Part shown: positions 33,228-42,711 of the stretch, one piece after another
Layout: every line of letters starts with the position of its first letter
Position numbering within the stretch: position 1 is the first letter of the stretch
DNA from: Chryseobacterium pennae
Lineage (GTDB): Bacteria; Bacteroidota; Bacteroidia; Flavobacteriales; Weeksellaceae
Direction of reading: 5' to 3'
Assembly (NCBI RefSeq): GCF_003385515.1
Contig: NZ_QNVT01000008.1
Location: forward strand, 124,001-188,000
Length of the DNA: 64,000 bases
Position numbers and translations under genes: made by a program
The notes under the pieces: generated by a model
What the model was told of the DNA's origin: nothing
What the model saw: the letters and a program-made list of their open reading frames with translations, nothing else
The model's database searches: none

Positions 33228-35624
33228 TTATTTAAAAATATTGTTCTGATAAAGTAGGCGGTCATCTTCATCAAAGCTTATGATCGTTACTTTAAATTGT
33301 TTTGCCGTGTCATTATTGAAAAATTTGATTCTTGGCGGAGTATCATTGCTGCCCAATAAATTAGGATTCCAGTACAGGGTTTCACGGGTGTCTTTTTCAA
33401 TTTTCACATTGTCATTAATCATTTCAACAGGGAATTCTGAAGGTTTGTCATAGCCTTTTACGATAGTAGAACTGATCTTTTGGTTCTTCTGATCCTGTTG
33501 AGTACTCTTAGAAGCCATACTGCCTCTCAGGGTGTAGATCAGTATAGAGTTATTAATCAATCCTGATTGTTTTATGACTTTTACCATAGCGATTTCGCTT
33601 ACAGGAACGGACGTAATCATACCAGGCTCAACCTCTATTTCATCTAAATATAGCTTAGCCCTACCGCCACGGATATAGGGAACATTTTCTCCCACTTCAT
33701 TTCTTTTAAACACAACACCGGCTACTCTCCCTTGCAGCCAGTCTAATATATCAAATGATCCTAAGATATGCTGCTCTTCGTTGACAAAGTCAAATATATT
33801 AGCATTCATGGTGTTGAACATTCCACTGGACAGTTGATTGTTTAGCTCCTTTGTAGGATATTTCTTTTTTCCGGTTAGTTTTACTTCATCAATCTGAAGA
33901 TTATTATCCTGTTTTTTTTTGTTATTTTTCTGAGTGTTGATGGCTCTGGAAATAGAAACCGGAAGTTCCTTATTTTCAGTCTGAGTCACCAATTGATAAG
34001 CCGTGTTGGGAAGGGCACCATTAAACTTTGTGGGTTTAATCTGTGGTTCTACGGTGAAGGATAATTGATCAGCATTGGGTCTTTGATCTTTTTCAGGATT
34101 TAAAAATAATGAAACATTAAAGGGTTGATTGAAATTAATATTATCCAAATAAATATACCCGTTCTGATCTGTTTTTGATGCATTTATAATGGGTGGATTT
34201 TTACCTGATTTTAACGCTAAAGTTACCTCAGTGTTTTTTAACAGAGCATTATTCTTAAGAGGTTTTAGCTTATAGGAGAGGAATTGCTGTGCGTTGGTTC
34301 TAAGAGTGGGAACAGGCCCGCTGAGTATTGAATTCCAGTCAAATCTTTTCCAGGTTTCAGAAATTAACAGAGCATCTAAAGCTTCATTATTCGCGTTGTT
34401 AGAAAAATATTGTGCAGGACAGTCTATTTTCGAAGTGAAATCTCCTGTTAGCCAAAGTCTGCTTAGAATATTTTCTTCTTCGGGTTTATTGCTGTCATCA
34501 TCACTTACTAAAACCATATAATTTTTAAAGTAAGGGTTCGGAGAAAGATCAATACTGTTGAGAGATCTGGAGGTTTGCCTGATGTTCTGGTCTGTGATTT
34601 CCGCTTTCTCAATACTTAAATTGTCGGATTTTATAAAGCAGAGCCTTTGGGCAATCAGTTTGTCCTGATCGTCAAAAATGGCTAATTGTAAAACGCCGTT
34701 CGTGCCATTGCTTATTTTATTAGGGATAAGGCTTGAAACCACATTAGTCAGCGGGTTGATATCAGCTTTGTAGGCAAGCTGGTTATTGATGGTTCCTACA
34801 ATCTTATAATTTTGAAGCGGTTTGGGTAAGTTAATCCCTTTTAAGGTATATTTAATCCCTTCTTTAGCACTGTTAATTTCTACATGAAGTCCGCTGTCTG
34901 CAACTTGTGGAAGATCTATTGTATTGCTTTTTCCGGTATTGTCTTGAACGATAACCTGATATTTTTTACCTGAAGCCGGAGTTAAGGTAAAAGAGGCTAC
35001 ATTTTTATCAAAAGATTTAAATGTAGTGATGGGAATATTGGGATTTTGAGTATCTATAACTTTTCCAGTCCAGCTTTCCGGGAAAGAAGAACTTCCGGAT
35101 ATTCTTACTGCAAATTTTGTAGGAGTACCGTTAATGAAAGTTCCGCCTTCCGGAAAAGCTTTTGCAGACCATTCTGAGTTTTTGGAAATCTCTAATGATT
35201 TAGGGGAATTTGGATTGTAAACCGGAAGAGTTTTAACGATCTGAAAGTCCTCATTAAAGTTGGTCATGTAAGGGGTGTAAGCTCTTATAAAATAAACCTG
35301 CTCGGGAAGATCTTCTTTCAGCAGAAAATCACCGTTACCCTCACCATTGGTTAGAAGAATTGTTTTCCAGTCTATTAGTTTTTTATCAGCATCGTACAAT
35401 TCTACAAATAGGGTAGTAGATAGTGTAGAACGGCTATAGCCTTCAAATACAAAGCTTTTAAACCATATTGGATCACCGGCTGCATATTGAGACTTGTCTG
35501 TCAGTAAGTACACTTTTTCCTGAACATAATTATTCTCAAGATTGGTTATTGCTTTTTCCAATTTAGTTTGTGCCAGTACGGAGGGTACCATTGCAATAAG
35601 CAATACACAGAATATATTTTTCAT
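33228..35624 (-). CDS. Secreted plug-domain protein with MG2-like N-terminus, paralogue B
   Basis: 798 residues, the same length as paralogue A and aligned without large gaps: signal MKNIFCVLLIAMVPSVLAQ, MG2-like region (EKVYLLTDKSQYAAGDPIWF, LPEQVYFIRAYTPYM), beta domains, and the plug-like segment (YIRGGRAKLYLDEIEVEP, EIAMVKVIKQSGLIN, ILIYTLRG). The start and end sequences are almost identical to A, the middle less so. The pair is probably a tandem duplication followed by insertion or retention of the two genes between them. Confidence 0.75.
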   Translation of the reverse strand: MKNIFCVLLIAMVPSVLAQTKLEKAITNLENNYVQEKVYLLTDKSQYAAGDPIWFKSFVFEGYSRSTLSTTLFVELYDADKKLIDWKTILLTNGEGNGDFLLKEDLPEQVYFIRAYTPYMTNFNEDFQIVKTLPVYNPNSPKSLEISKNSEWSAKAFPEGGTFINGTPTKFAVRISGSSSFPESWTGKVIDTQNPNIPITTFKSFDKNVASFTLTPASGKKYQVIVQDNTGKSNTIDLPQVADSGLHVEINSAKEGIKYTLKGINLPKPLQNYKIVGTINNQLAYKADINPLTNVVSSLIPNKISNGTNGVLQLAIFDDQDKLIAQRLCFIKSDNLSIEKAEITDQNIRQTSRSLNSIDLSPNPYFKNYMVLVSDDDSNKPEEENILSRLWLTGDFTSKIDCPAQYFSNNANNEALDALLISETWKRFDWNSILSGPVPTLRTNAQQFLSYKLKPLKNNALLKNTEVTLALKSGKNPPIINASKTDQNGYIYLDNINFNQPFNVSLFLNPEKDQRPNADQLSFTVEPQIKPTKFNGALPNTAYQLVTQTENKELPVSISRAINTQKNNKKKQDNNLQIDEVKLTGKKKYPTKELNNQLSSGMFNTMNANIFDFVNEEQHILGSFDILDWLQGRVAGVVFKRNEVGENVPYIRGGRAKLYLDEIEVEPGMITSVPVSEIAMVKVIKQSGLINNSILIYTLRGSMASKSTQQDQKNQKISSTIVKGYDKPSEFPVEMINDNVKIEKDTRETLYWNPNLLGSNDTPPRIKFFNNDTAKQFKVTIISFDEDDRLLYQNNIFK

Positions 35625-35709
35625 AAAAATTTTACATCATTTTAATTCAGTGTTAATTTAATCATTTAAAAGCTTTAAAAATTGATATCTAATTTTTCTT
35701 CTGAAGAAA

Positions 35710-35738
35710 ATAAGCTGAAATTGTAAATTTCAGCTTAT
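35710..35738 (-). terminator. Terminator downstream of the PhzF-like gene
   Basis: ATAAGCTGAAATT (35710-35722) and AATTTCAGCTTAT (35726-35738) form a perfect 13-bp stem with loop GTA. On the minus strand a T-rich run (TTTTCTTC) follows. It lies 10 bases after the stop at 35748. Confidence 0.8.
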
Positions 35739-35747
35739 ACAGACTGA

Positions 35748-36536
35748 TCATCCTATTGATAGATGTCCCACAGAATAAGTTCTGGCTTTACCTGCGACGA
35801 TCACTCTTTCATTTTTGTTTTCACAATAGAGTTCGCCTCCTCTTTCTGATAACTGGCGGGCGAAAAGGTTATCTTTTCCTAATCTTGATGCCCAGAACGG
35901 AATGAGCGAGCAGTGTGCAGAGCCGGTTACAGGATCTTCAAGAATTGATGACTGTGGTGTAAAATATCTTGAAACAAAATCACTGTCAGTACCAGCTGCA
36001 GTCACCACAACACCTCCCGGATCCAGATTGATAAGGTCAAAAACGGATCTTTCAACGGTAATCTTTTTGATATCTTCCTCAGAATTATATACCAACACAT
36101 AGTCTCTTGATTTGAAGACCTCCTTAGGCTGTATATTGAGAGACCGGATGATATTATCCGGAAGAATGGATGGTTCAGGTATTCTTGACGGGAAATCCAT
36201 ATAATAAACACCATCTTTTACATCAACAGTTAATTCACCGCTTTTAGTTTCAAAAATAATTCTGCTATGCTGGTAGTTTAAGATAGAAACCAGGCAATGA
36301 GCCGTAGCAAGGGTAGCATGACCACATAAGTCCATCTCAATCTCAGGAGTAAACCATCTCAGGTGAACGGTATTGCCATTATCAATAAAGAAGGCTGTTT
36401 CTGCAACAGCATTTTCACGGGCTATTTTTAAAAGTATTTCATCTGGTAACCAGTTTTTCAATGGGACAACACACGCAGGGTTTCCCTGGAAAATCTCTTC
36501 TGTAAATGCATCTATCTGATATAATTCTAACTTCAT
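35748..36536 (-). CDS. PhzF-family isomerase
   Basis: 262 residues, the standard length. The start LELYQIDAFTEEIFQGNPACVV and the catalytic glutamate in NAVAETAFF (Glu46), then DLCGHATLATAH and late LEDPVTGSAHCSLIPFWA, are all PhzF hallmarks. PhzF enzymes isomerise or epimerise small diene/amide substrates. No other phenazine genes are present, so this is one of the common stand-alone members with unknown substrate. Confidence 0.92.
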   Translation of the reverse strand: MKLELYQIDAFTEEIFQGNPACVVPLKNWLPDEILLKIARENAVAETAFFIDNGNTVHLRWFTPEIEMDLCGHATLATAHCLVSILNYQHSRIIFETKSGELTVDVKDGVYYMDFPSRIPEPSILPDNIIRSLNIQPKEVFKSRDYVLVYNSEEDIKKITVERSVFDLINLDPGGVVVTAAGTDSDFVSRYFTPQSSILEDPVTGSAHCSLIPFWASRLGKDNLFARQLSERGGELYCENKNERVIVAGKARTYSVGHLSIG

Positions 36537-37216
36537 GATTGAGAAAATTTAGGTTTGTAATAAAGTATGATAAAAATAATTTTTGTTTGACGTTGGTTTT
36601 TTATGATTGCTTCTGCTTTTTAAACGCAGAAAACCCATCTGACAATTCACTTTTTTCTTTTGTTTTTAAAGAGAAGAGGGATGACTATTCAATGTTTTCA
36701 AGGCTGGTGATTTGCCTTTTCAGTTCTTTTTTTTATCCAGGAAATAAAAACAATACCATCATTGGTTTTAATTTCGATCCGAAAATTTGTTCAAAGTATT
36801 TCTTACAGGTATATAGATCATCTATTTCATAAAAATACAAAAGTTTATAGAAATATTAGCTTTATCCACAAAAAAGCAGCAGACTGAAACGTTTCTACAG
36901 TGATGTCTTTTCCAAAATAGCAGTCCATGTTTTTATAAAAATCTGCCCTACCTTATTGTAAATCTTACATCTATATTTAGACAGACGTTCGTAAAAAGGG
37001 GTAGAAAATCTTCTTTAATACACGATAGAGATCAGTTCATTGATTATTAAATATAACAATAAGCGCCTATTTTCTGAATTGGCGCTTATTGCTGTTCATG
37101 CTATTGTTTGGGGAGATTACTGATTCCTAGACTGATTTCTTTTAGAATTCCATTGAATTTATCTGATGTGAAAATTATTTTTGAGATTAATAATCTTCAT
37201 CGTTTCTTTTGTTGCC
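36537..37216. other. 680-base gap, one hairpin, no convincing gene
   Basis: Open frames here are short, lack a good start and have unlikely composition (Phe/Cys/Ser-rich). The only clear structure is the hairpin at 37057-37091. Confidence 0.5.
37057..37091. terminator. Hairpin in the gap before the serine hydrolase end
   Basis: CAATAAGCGCC (37057-37067) and GGCGCTTATTG (37081-37091) form a perfect 11-bp stem with a 13-base loop. It lies 126 bases after the stop at 37217 on the minus strand. There is no T tract, so function is uncertain. Confidence 0.45.
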
Positions 37217-38275
37217 TTATTTCAGCACCTTTTCATAAATTTTATTCAGTAAATCCTGTCTCATTTTTGAATTTCTTTGATTTAAAAGAATGATGATTCC
37301 CCAATTTTTTGCTCTGTTGTAACATATGATGGAAGATTGTCCCATAGAATCGCCAGATTTCAGGTAAATCGTATTCTGATCATCAGTACTGATGTTGGTA
37401 CCCAGTCCCATTTCTCTTTTTTCATCTTTATAGCAGATCTTTTCGGTCAGCAATGCTGCTTCATATATTGGGTTTCCTTTGGTTAGCACTGCTTTCAGAT
37501 AGGAGATCATATCAGCAGCATTTGATTTTACCAATCCTGCAGATGCCGTAATATTCCATTTGAAGAATTCCTGAGTTCCGCCATTAGGATTATAACCTGT
37601 CGTTCTATTTTTTACATTGAACTCTGTTGTAAAGGTATTGGTCATTTGCAAAGGATCAATTATTCTTTCATGAATGATGGCATCATAAGTTTTACCATAT
37701 ACCTTTTCCAAAATCTGTCCCAGCAAAGTATACCCAACCGTAGAATAACGATATTTTCCATAGTCAAGAAGCTCTCCGCAATTGTTGATGATTTCCGTTA
37801 ATGTTTTTTCAGTGACATTGCTCACAGGCTGTTGTGGGTTCAGTTCTATCAGCTTACCAAAATCTATGTCAGGTAACCCCGATTGATGAGAGGCCAGATC
37901 TGAAATCTTTATTTTGTTCTTAAGGTTTTTTTGCAGTACATATCCTTTAGGCAGATAGCTGTCGATATAATCATCCAGTTTTAGCTTTTTCTCGATAGCT
38001 GCCTGTGCAATTAAATTCGAGGTCAGGATTTTAGTAATAGAAGCAATTTCAAATACAGAATTTTTATTGATGTCAACAGGGCTTTCTTTGCTCAGTTTTC
38101 CGTAAGCCGTATAAAATTCATCATCATTATGAATGAAACCAACACTGATGGCTACATCCGGATTTTTTTGATAATTGTCCCCAATGATTGAATCTATCTT
38201 TTTGGAAATATCTTGTCCAAAAGAAAAACTGCTGATGAATAACAGTACTGCAAAGAAGGTGAATGAAGTTTTCAT
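37217..38275 (-). CDS. Exported serine hydrolase, class C beta-lactamase-like
   Basis: 352 residues. Signal peptide MKTSFTFFAVLLFISSFSFGQ. SITK (Ser79-Lys82) is the nucleophile box; YST in YRYSTVGYTLLG replaces YxN; KSG in LKSGDSMG is a good third box. It is likely a periplasmic peptidase or esterase. The upstream 90 bases are almost identical to those of the serine hydrolase gene at 41208, including a putative AraC operator, so the two should be controlled together. Confidence 0.82.
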   Translation of the reverse strand: MKTSFTFFAVLLFISSFSFGQDISKKIDSIIGDNYQKNPDVAISVGFIHNDDEFYTAYGKLSKESPVDINKNSVFEIASITKILTSNLIAQAAIEKKLKLDDYIDSYLPKGYVLQKNLKNKIKISDLASHQSGLPDIDFGKLIELNPQQPVSNVTEKTLTEIINNCGELLDYGKYRYSTVGYTLLGQILEKVYGKTYDAIIHERIIDPLQMTNTFTTEFNVKNRTTGYNPNGGTQEFFKWNITASAGLVKSNAADMISYLKAVLTKGNPIYEAALLTEKICYKDEKREMGLGTNISTDDQNTIYLKSGDSMGQSSIICYNRAKNWGIIILLNQRNSKMRQDLLNKIYEKVLK

Positions 38276-38611
38276 TGTATCGTTGTTTTAAGGTTAAAAA
38301 TTATTTCGATACAAAAATGTGGAAGACATTAAAGCTGTGCGACCGAATGAAAGTATTCGGACTCATTTGTTCCGGGAAAATGGGTTCGAATAGATTAATA
38401 CAGGAGTACGGGTAATTACAACGTTTTGTTTTGTAATGTGTTATGTTTTTAAGATAGTGCATTTTCTGTATGTTTTTTTTAATTGTACATTAAAGTATAT
38501 TGGCACCTGAAAATTCATTAATATTGTTTAAAGTATTCAGAATGCACATCGTGTGTATTTCTTAGTTAACAGTAATTTTAAAGCCTGACCCTTATACCAA
38601 ATCAAAAAAAG
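38276..38611. other. 336-base divergent spacer with one recognised promoter
   Basis: The left third holds the promoter/operator of the minus-strand serine hydrolase (38312-38369). In the right part, before 38612, I see no clear promoter box. Confidence 0.5.
38312..38369 (-). promoter_or_regulatory. Promoter with AraC-type operator, copy 2
   Basis: Read on the minus strand: CAAATGAG, CCGA-N10-TCGGTCGC, exactly 19 bases, then CATTTTTG (38319-38312), 37 bases before the start codon. The same order and spacing occur at 41114-41171 and 48557-48614. CATTTTTG is close to the Bacteroidota -7 box TAnnTTTG. The dyad placed just upstream of the promoter suggests an activator site. Confidence 0.65.
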
Positions 38612-39553
38612 ATGAAATCTATAATAATATCTGTATGTATTACCTTTTTTTCAATAACGTTAGTTTTTTCTCAGACTTCTGAAAGAAAATTTGTATCCGT
38701 TAACAATAAACAAATAGCATATAAAACTTTTGGACTTGATGAAAGAAAAGCTAATGAACCCGTAGTCATCTTTGAAAGTGGTCTCGGTTCAGGAGGTGGA
38801 GGCTATGGAAGTTTGTTTCCTTTCATTCAAAAAAGTTTTGCAGGGATAGTGTATGACAGAAATGGAATTGGAGAGTCAGAAATTGATACATCTATAAAAA
38901 CAGATGAAGATGTGATCAAAAGACTTCACGATTTGCTGGCAGCTTTAAAAATAAGTCCGCCTTATCTATTGGCAGGACACTCTATAGGTGGGCCGTTTAT
39001 ACGTTTGTATGCTTCAATGTATCCCAATGAAACGTGCGGCCTGTTTTTCATAGATCCCACAGATTTTATGCTTACTAAAGACGAAGACAGTAAGGTGAAA
39101 ATAAATACATCAAGCTCCACTGGCTATCAGGAATTATTTATGATAAACCTTAAAAATATTATAAATGATCCCTTAACATCGGAAGGTTTTCGAAATGAGG
39201 CAAAGAGAGAGCTGAATGAAAGTTCACCGGAATTCTTTAAAAAATATAAATCCTTACAACCTCTTAAAGACATCCCTGTAACCGTAATGATTTCATACAA
39301 CAAGCATATTGAGCATTATGAAACTGAAATGAACGAAAAACTGAAATTAGGGATCAATTTAATTCCGTGGTGGAAGGAGTTGGATGAATTAAGAATAAAC
39401 CATTACGCAGAGATGATAAAAAATAACAGTAATAGCCGGCTTATCTTGTTGCCGAGTTACAGTCATGGAATCCACCAGCAAGATCCCAAAATTGTAGCAG
39501 AAGCTTTAATTGATACATACAAAAAGTGTCACACTTCCTTAAAAAACAAGTAG
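38612..39553 (+). CDS. Secreted alpha/beta hydrolase
   Basis: 313 residues. Signal peptide MKSIIISVCITFFSITLVFSQ. The fold is clear: VVIFESGLGSGGGGYG (oxyanion loop), VYDRNGIGESE, the nucleophile elbow AGHSIGG with Ser124, FIDPTDF, and the catalytic His in YSHGIHQQDP near residue 291. Esterase or lactonase-like activity in the periplasm is likely, with substrate unknown. It is divergent from the serine hydrolase at 37217-38275. Confidence 0.8.
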   Translation: MKSIIISVCITFFSITLVFSQTSERKFVSVNNKQIAYKTFGLDERKANEPVVIFESGLGSGGGGYGSLFPFIQKSFAGIVYDRNGIGESEIDTSIKTDEDVIKRLHDLLAALKISPPYLLAGHSIGGPFIRLYASMYPNETCGLFFIDPTDFMLTKDEDSKVKINTSSSTGYQELFMINLKNIINDPLTSEGFRNEAKRELNESSPEFFKKYKSLQPLKDIPVTVMISYNKHIEHYETEMNEKLKLGINLIPWWKELDELRINHYAEMIKNNSNSRLILLPSYSHGIHQQDPKIVAEALIDTYKKCHTSLKNK

Positions 39554-39914
39554 AAAGAATTGTTTTGTATCAGATTTTGGAGATTATACTGCTTCAAAAC
39601 CAATCAGTAATAGTTATGATGTTTTTCTGACTTTTGTGAAGGAGAATCGGATGAGTGAGACTGTTTTAAACGTAAAGTGTAAAACGGATAATCTCGATTT
39701 TAAAAGTGTTTTAAATTTATATTGTTGAAAATCATTAATTTGTAGCTTGTTCGCCTGTTAGGTAATCATTTAATATACTTTTGATGAAAAAAACTCAAAC
39801 AAAAGTCAATCTAATTTTTATATTTGCACCTGTTGGATTCTTAACCTTAATAGGCTTTCGGAATTCCAGTGAAAATTTGAAAATAAAATAGCAATAAACA
39901 AATAAGAGTAAAGA
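39554..39914. other. 361-base gap with promoter-like boxes, no gene
   Basis: No coding frame is convincing. Two perfect TAnnTTTG boxes are present, TACTTTTG (39776-39783) and TATATTTG (39819-39826), upstream of the AraC-type gene. Confidence 0.45.
39819..39826 (+). promoter_or_regulatory. Candidate -7 box of the AraC-type regulator gene
   Basis: TATATTTG is an exact match to the Bacteroidota -7 consensus TAnnTTTG, 88 bases before the start codon at 39915. No good -33 TTG is seen at the usual distance. Confidence 0.35.
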
Positions 39915-41069
39915 ATGGATAATATTAGTCTATTAATTGTTGTAAATATAATCTCTTTATTCATCTCGTTGTTTCTGGCATTTTTCCTGATTACCCTTAA
40001 AACAAAGTACAAAATAAGTAATTCTTTATTTGCTTTTTTTCTAATATTAAATGCAATAGATATTAGTGAGCCTTTGTTTAGCATGGTAACCGATGGTCCG
40101 TCCAACCTGGGAATGTTTAGGACCACTTTCGCTTTCCTGCAAATTCCTGTTTTTTATCTTTATGTAATATCAGTCTGTTACTCTGATTTTAAGATAAAAC
40201 CAAAATATTTGCTGCATCTGCTCCCGTTTTTAATTGTTAATCTGGTTTTACTGCCCCGTTTTTATACTGTGGATGCAGCATCAAAAATGAGTTTTATTCA
40301 GAATCGTCAGAATATGATAGAGTTTCAGTTCATTCATATTTTAATACATCTGCAGATCGTTCTTTATATCATTGCAGTTTTTAGAATACTAAGAAAAACA
40401 AAGAAACTATATCTTGAAAACTACGCAGGAAAAAACATCAGTTCCTATAACTGGCTGTTCCAGTTTACCGTTGTACTGAGCATTTTATATGCGGTAGCTC
40501 TTTTAAAAAACATTTTTAAATTTTCTGACTATCAGCAGGTTTCTGAATTTATCAAGATCGGACTTTTCGTATCATCTCTTTTTATTTTCTGTTGGTATCT
40601 GTTCAAAGCGTTAAATAACCCTGATCTTTTTAGGAATATTGATTCAAAACTAAAACTTGTTTCTGAGCTCGTTTCAGAAGAAAAAAGCAGTAAGGAATCA
40701 ATAGAAGATGAAAGAGAATATAATGAAGAGCTTTTGAAGCTAAAAAAATATATGGTTGAGAAAAGACCTTATCTAAACTCCTCGCTAACCATTCAGGATG
40801 TTTCCAGTGATATTGAAATTCCTGTCCGGGATTTATCTCTTTTAATCAATCATCAATTAGGACAGCATTTTTATGATTTCGTAAACGCCTATCGGATAGA
40901 AAGTGCTAAGGATATTTTAAAAGATACTTCAAAAAGTAAGGTAACTGTTTTAGAAATTCTATACGAAGTTGGTTTTAATTCAAAATCTTCCTTTAATACT
41001 GCTTTTAAAAAACACACGGGCAATACGCCGACTTCCTATCGCAAAAACCTGCAAGACAGTGTTTTGTAA
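39915..41069 (+). CDS. Membrane-anchored AraC-family regulator, paralogue 1
   Basis: 384 residues. The first 230 residues contain about seven membrane helices (LLIVVNIISLFISLFLAFFL, ...VFYLYVISVCYSDF, ...LFIFCWYLFKALNNPDLFR). A charged linker leads to a C-terminal AraC domain with both helix-turn-helices (LTIQDVSSDIEIPVRDLSLLIN and VTVLEILYEVGFNSKSSFNTAF followed by GNTPTSYR). It should sense a membrane or extracellular signal and bind DNA directly. Its recognition helix is nearly identical to that of the paralogue at 48632, and each is followed by the same operator and a serine hydrolase gene. Confidence 0.85.
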   Translation: MDNISLLIVVNIISLFISLFLAFFLITLKTKYKISNSLFAFFLILNAIDISEPLFSMVTDGPSNLGMFRTTFAFLQIPVFYLYVISVCYSDFKIKPKYLLHLLPFLIVNLVLLPRFYTVDAASKMSFIQNRQNMIEFQFIHILIHLQIVLYIIAVFRILRKTKKLYLENYAGKNISSYNWLFQFTVVLSILYAVALLKNIFKFSDYQQVSEFIKIGLFVSSLFIFCWYLFKALNNPDLFRNIDSKLKLVSELVSEEKSSKESIEDEREYNEELLKLKKYMVEKRPYLNSSLTIQDVSSDIEIPVRDLSLLINHQLGQHFYDFVNAYRIESAKDILKDTSKSKVTVLEILYEVGFNSKSSFNTAFKKHTGNTPTSYRKNLQDSVL

Positions 41070-41113
41070 TTATTCGTACTCTTTTTTATAAAGATTCATA
41101 CTTATTTTTTATA

Positions 41114-41171
41114 CAAATCCGACCGATTACATTTACTCGGTCGCACAGCTTTAATGTCTTCCACATCTTTG
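41114..41171 (+). promoter_or_regulatory. Promoter with AraC-type operator, copy 1
   Basis: CGACCGA (41120-41126), 10 bases, TCGGTCG (41137-41143) is a perfect 7-bp dyad. TCGGTCGC is followed by exactly 19 bases and CATCTTTG (41164-41171), 37 bases before the start at 41208. About 48 bases from GGTCGC onward are nearly identical to the region upstream of the 38275 gene. Confidence 0.7.
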
Positions 41172-41207
41172 TATCGAAATAATTTTTAACATAAAAAAAT
41201 CGATACC

Positions 41208-42668
41208 ATGAAAAGCTCCTTTTATTTACTAATTCTTATAGCGTTGCTTTCAAGCTGCCAAACAAGTAAAAAAGTTTTTTCGGAAAAAAGAGATTACAGC
41301 TTTCTTACTGATAGTTTAAATATTGAACCCCAATTAGAAAAGTATAAGCTTCCGGGATTTAGCCTTGTTGTTTTTGAAAATTATAAGATTGTATACTCAA
41401 GCCAGGTGGGAGTAAAATCAATGGATTCTAAAGAAAAGTTAGATGAAAACACGGCTTTTTCTACAGCATCTATTGCAAAACCAATCACCGCACTTCTTTG
41501 CCATATACTTGAAGAAAAAGGTTTAATTAATCTGAATGATCCAATAGATAAATACTTAAAGCGCTGGCATTTGCCAAAAAGTAAGTTTACTGAAAATAAC
41601 AGCCCAACCTGGAAACAGTTTTTAAATCATACGGCCGGTACAAGTCAGGGTGGATTTGAAGATCATTACGAAGGAGAAACCATTCCAACGATCACGCAAA
41701 GCCTTTTGGGGCAGATTCCCAGATACGATAAGGAAATTGAATTTTTGTTCACACCGGGAACCAGCTTTGAATATAGCGGTGGTGGCTATGTAATCATCCA
41801 GATGGCATTAGAAGACACTTTGAATAAACCTATTGCAGAATTGGCACAAGAATATATCTTTTCCCCTCTTGGAATGAAAAATACCACAATGATTCAGCCT
41901 AACGAAAAAGGATTTCTAAAGAATGTAGCTTTTGTACATGATAAAGAAGGAAAAGTGATAAAAACAGGTCTACCCATCACGCCTCAGGTTGCCCCATCAG
42001 GGTTATGGTCTACTCCTACAGATTTAGCGAAGCTTTCCATTGAGATCCAAAATGCGTTACGCAATAAAAACAATAAGGTGATTTCTCATCAGGTAGCAAA
42101 AGAAGTAACAAAAGTGACTGCTTTGAAAAATGCGGTTGGAGGATGGAGCTATGGCTGGCAAAAATCTTTTGGATATAGTAATTATGACTGGTTCTCGTGT
42201 AATGGTTCCAATACTGGAGTTGGGGGCAATGTTTTGGCTTCTATGACAGATGGTAACGGGATGGTATATCTTGCCAATGGCGAAAAGCCGAATCGTTTTC
42301 CTGTCATGAATAATACCAGAACAAAGATTCTCACAGTAATGGATTGGAATAAAGCAACCCATGAAGATATTCAGGAACTTCCATTAAGTCTTAAAAAACA
42401 ACTCATCGGAACCTATGACGATTTTCTGTATGGACAGGGAATGGAAACGAAAATTCTTGAAAAGAATAACCGCCTGTATGTAGAGTCTCCAATTTTGGAA
42501 CATTTTAAAGGGAAAAATGAGTATGAGTTACTCTATCTGAAAAATGGAACCTTCAGAATTGTAGATTATCCGAACCTGTTAAAATTCGATTTCAGTAATG
42601 GAAAGGTAAACGCTGTCATCTTAACAAGAGATTCCCTGAAAACAGAAGTTAAGATGATTAAAAAATAA
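41208..42668 (+). CDS. Lipoprotein serine hydrolase, class C beta-lactamase-like
   Basis: 486 residues. Lipobox with Cys17 (LLSSCQTSKK). SIAK (Ser88-Lys91) and YSGGGYV form the first two boxes; the third HTG/KTG box is not obvious (CNGSNTGVGG lies there). The C-terminal 110 residues (LKKQLIGTYDDF, ...NRLYVESPIL...) form a lipocalin-like extra domain often attached to these enzymes. It follows the AraC-type gene on the same strand and carries the shared operator. The substrate is unknown. Confidence 0.8.
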   Translation: MKSSFYLLILIALLSSCQTSKKVFSEKRDYSFLTDSLNIEPQLEKYKLPGFSLVVFENYKIVYSSQVGVKSMDSKEKLDENTAFSTASIAKPITALLCHILEEKGLINLNDPIDKYLKRWHLPKSKFTENNSPTWKQFLNHTAGTSQGGFEDHYEGETIPTITQSLLGQIPRYDKEIEFLFTPGTSFEYSGGGYVIIQMALEDTLNKPIAELAQEYIFSPLGMKNTTMIQPNEKGFLKNVAFVHDKEGKVIKTGLPITPQVAPSGLWSTPTDLAKLSIEIQNALRNKNNKVISHQVAKEVTKVTALKNAVGGWSYGWQKSFGYSNYDWFSCNGSNTGVGGNVLASMTDGNGMVYLANGEKPNRFPVMNNTRTKILTVMDWNKATHEDIQELPLSLKKQLIGTYDDFLYGQGMETKILEKNNRLYVESPILEHFKGKNEYELLYLKNGTFRIVDYPNLLKFDFSNGKVNAVILTRDSLKTEVKMIKK

Positions 42669-42711
42669 ATTGAACAAATATTTAAAAAACAAAAACTTAA
42701 ACCTAAAAAGT

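Noticed and set aside
35748..36536. A phenazine biosynthesis cluster suggested by the PhzF-like gene
   Set aside because: No other phenazine genes are present; lone PhzF homologues are common and unrelated to phenazines.
36539..36832. A 97-codon frame in the gap after the PhzF-like gene
   Set aside because: It starts at a non-ATG codon, is Phe/Cys/Ser-rich and resembles nothing; treated as non-coding.
42670..42711. An earlier TTG start for the membrane protein at 42712
   Set aside because: It would add a polar Lys/Asn-rich stretch in front of the membrane helix; the ATG at 42712 gives the more natural N-terminus.
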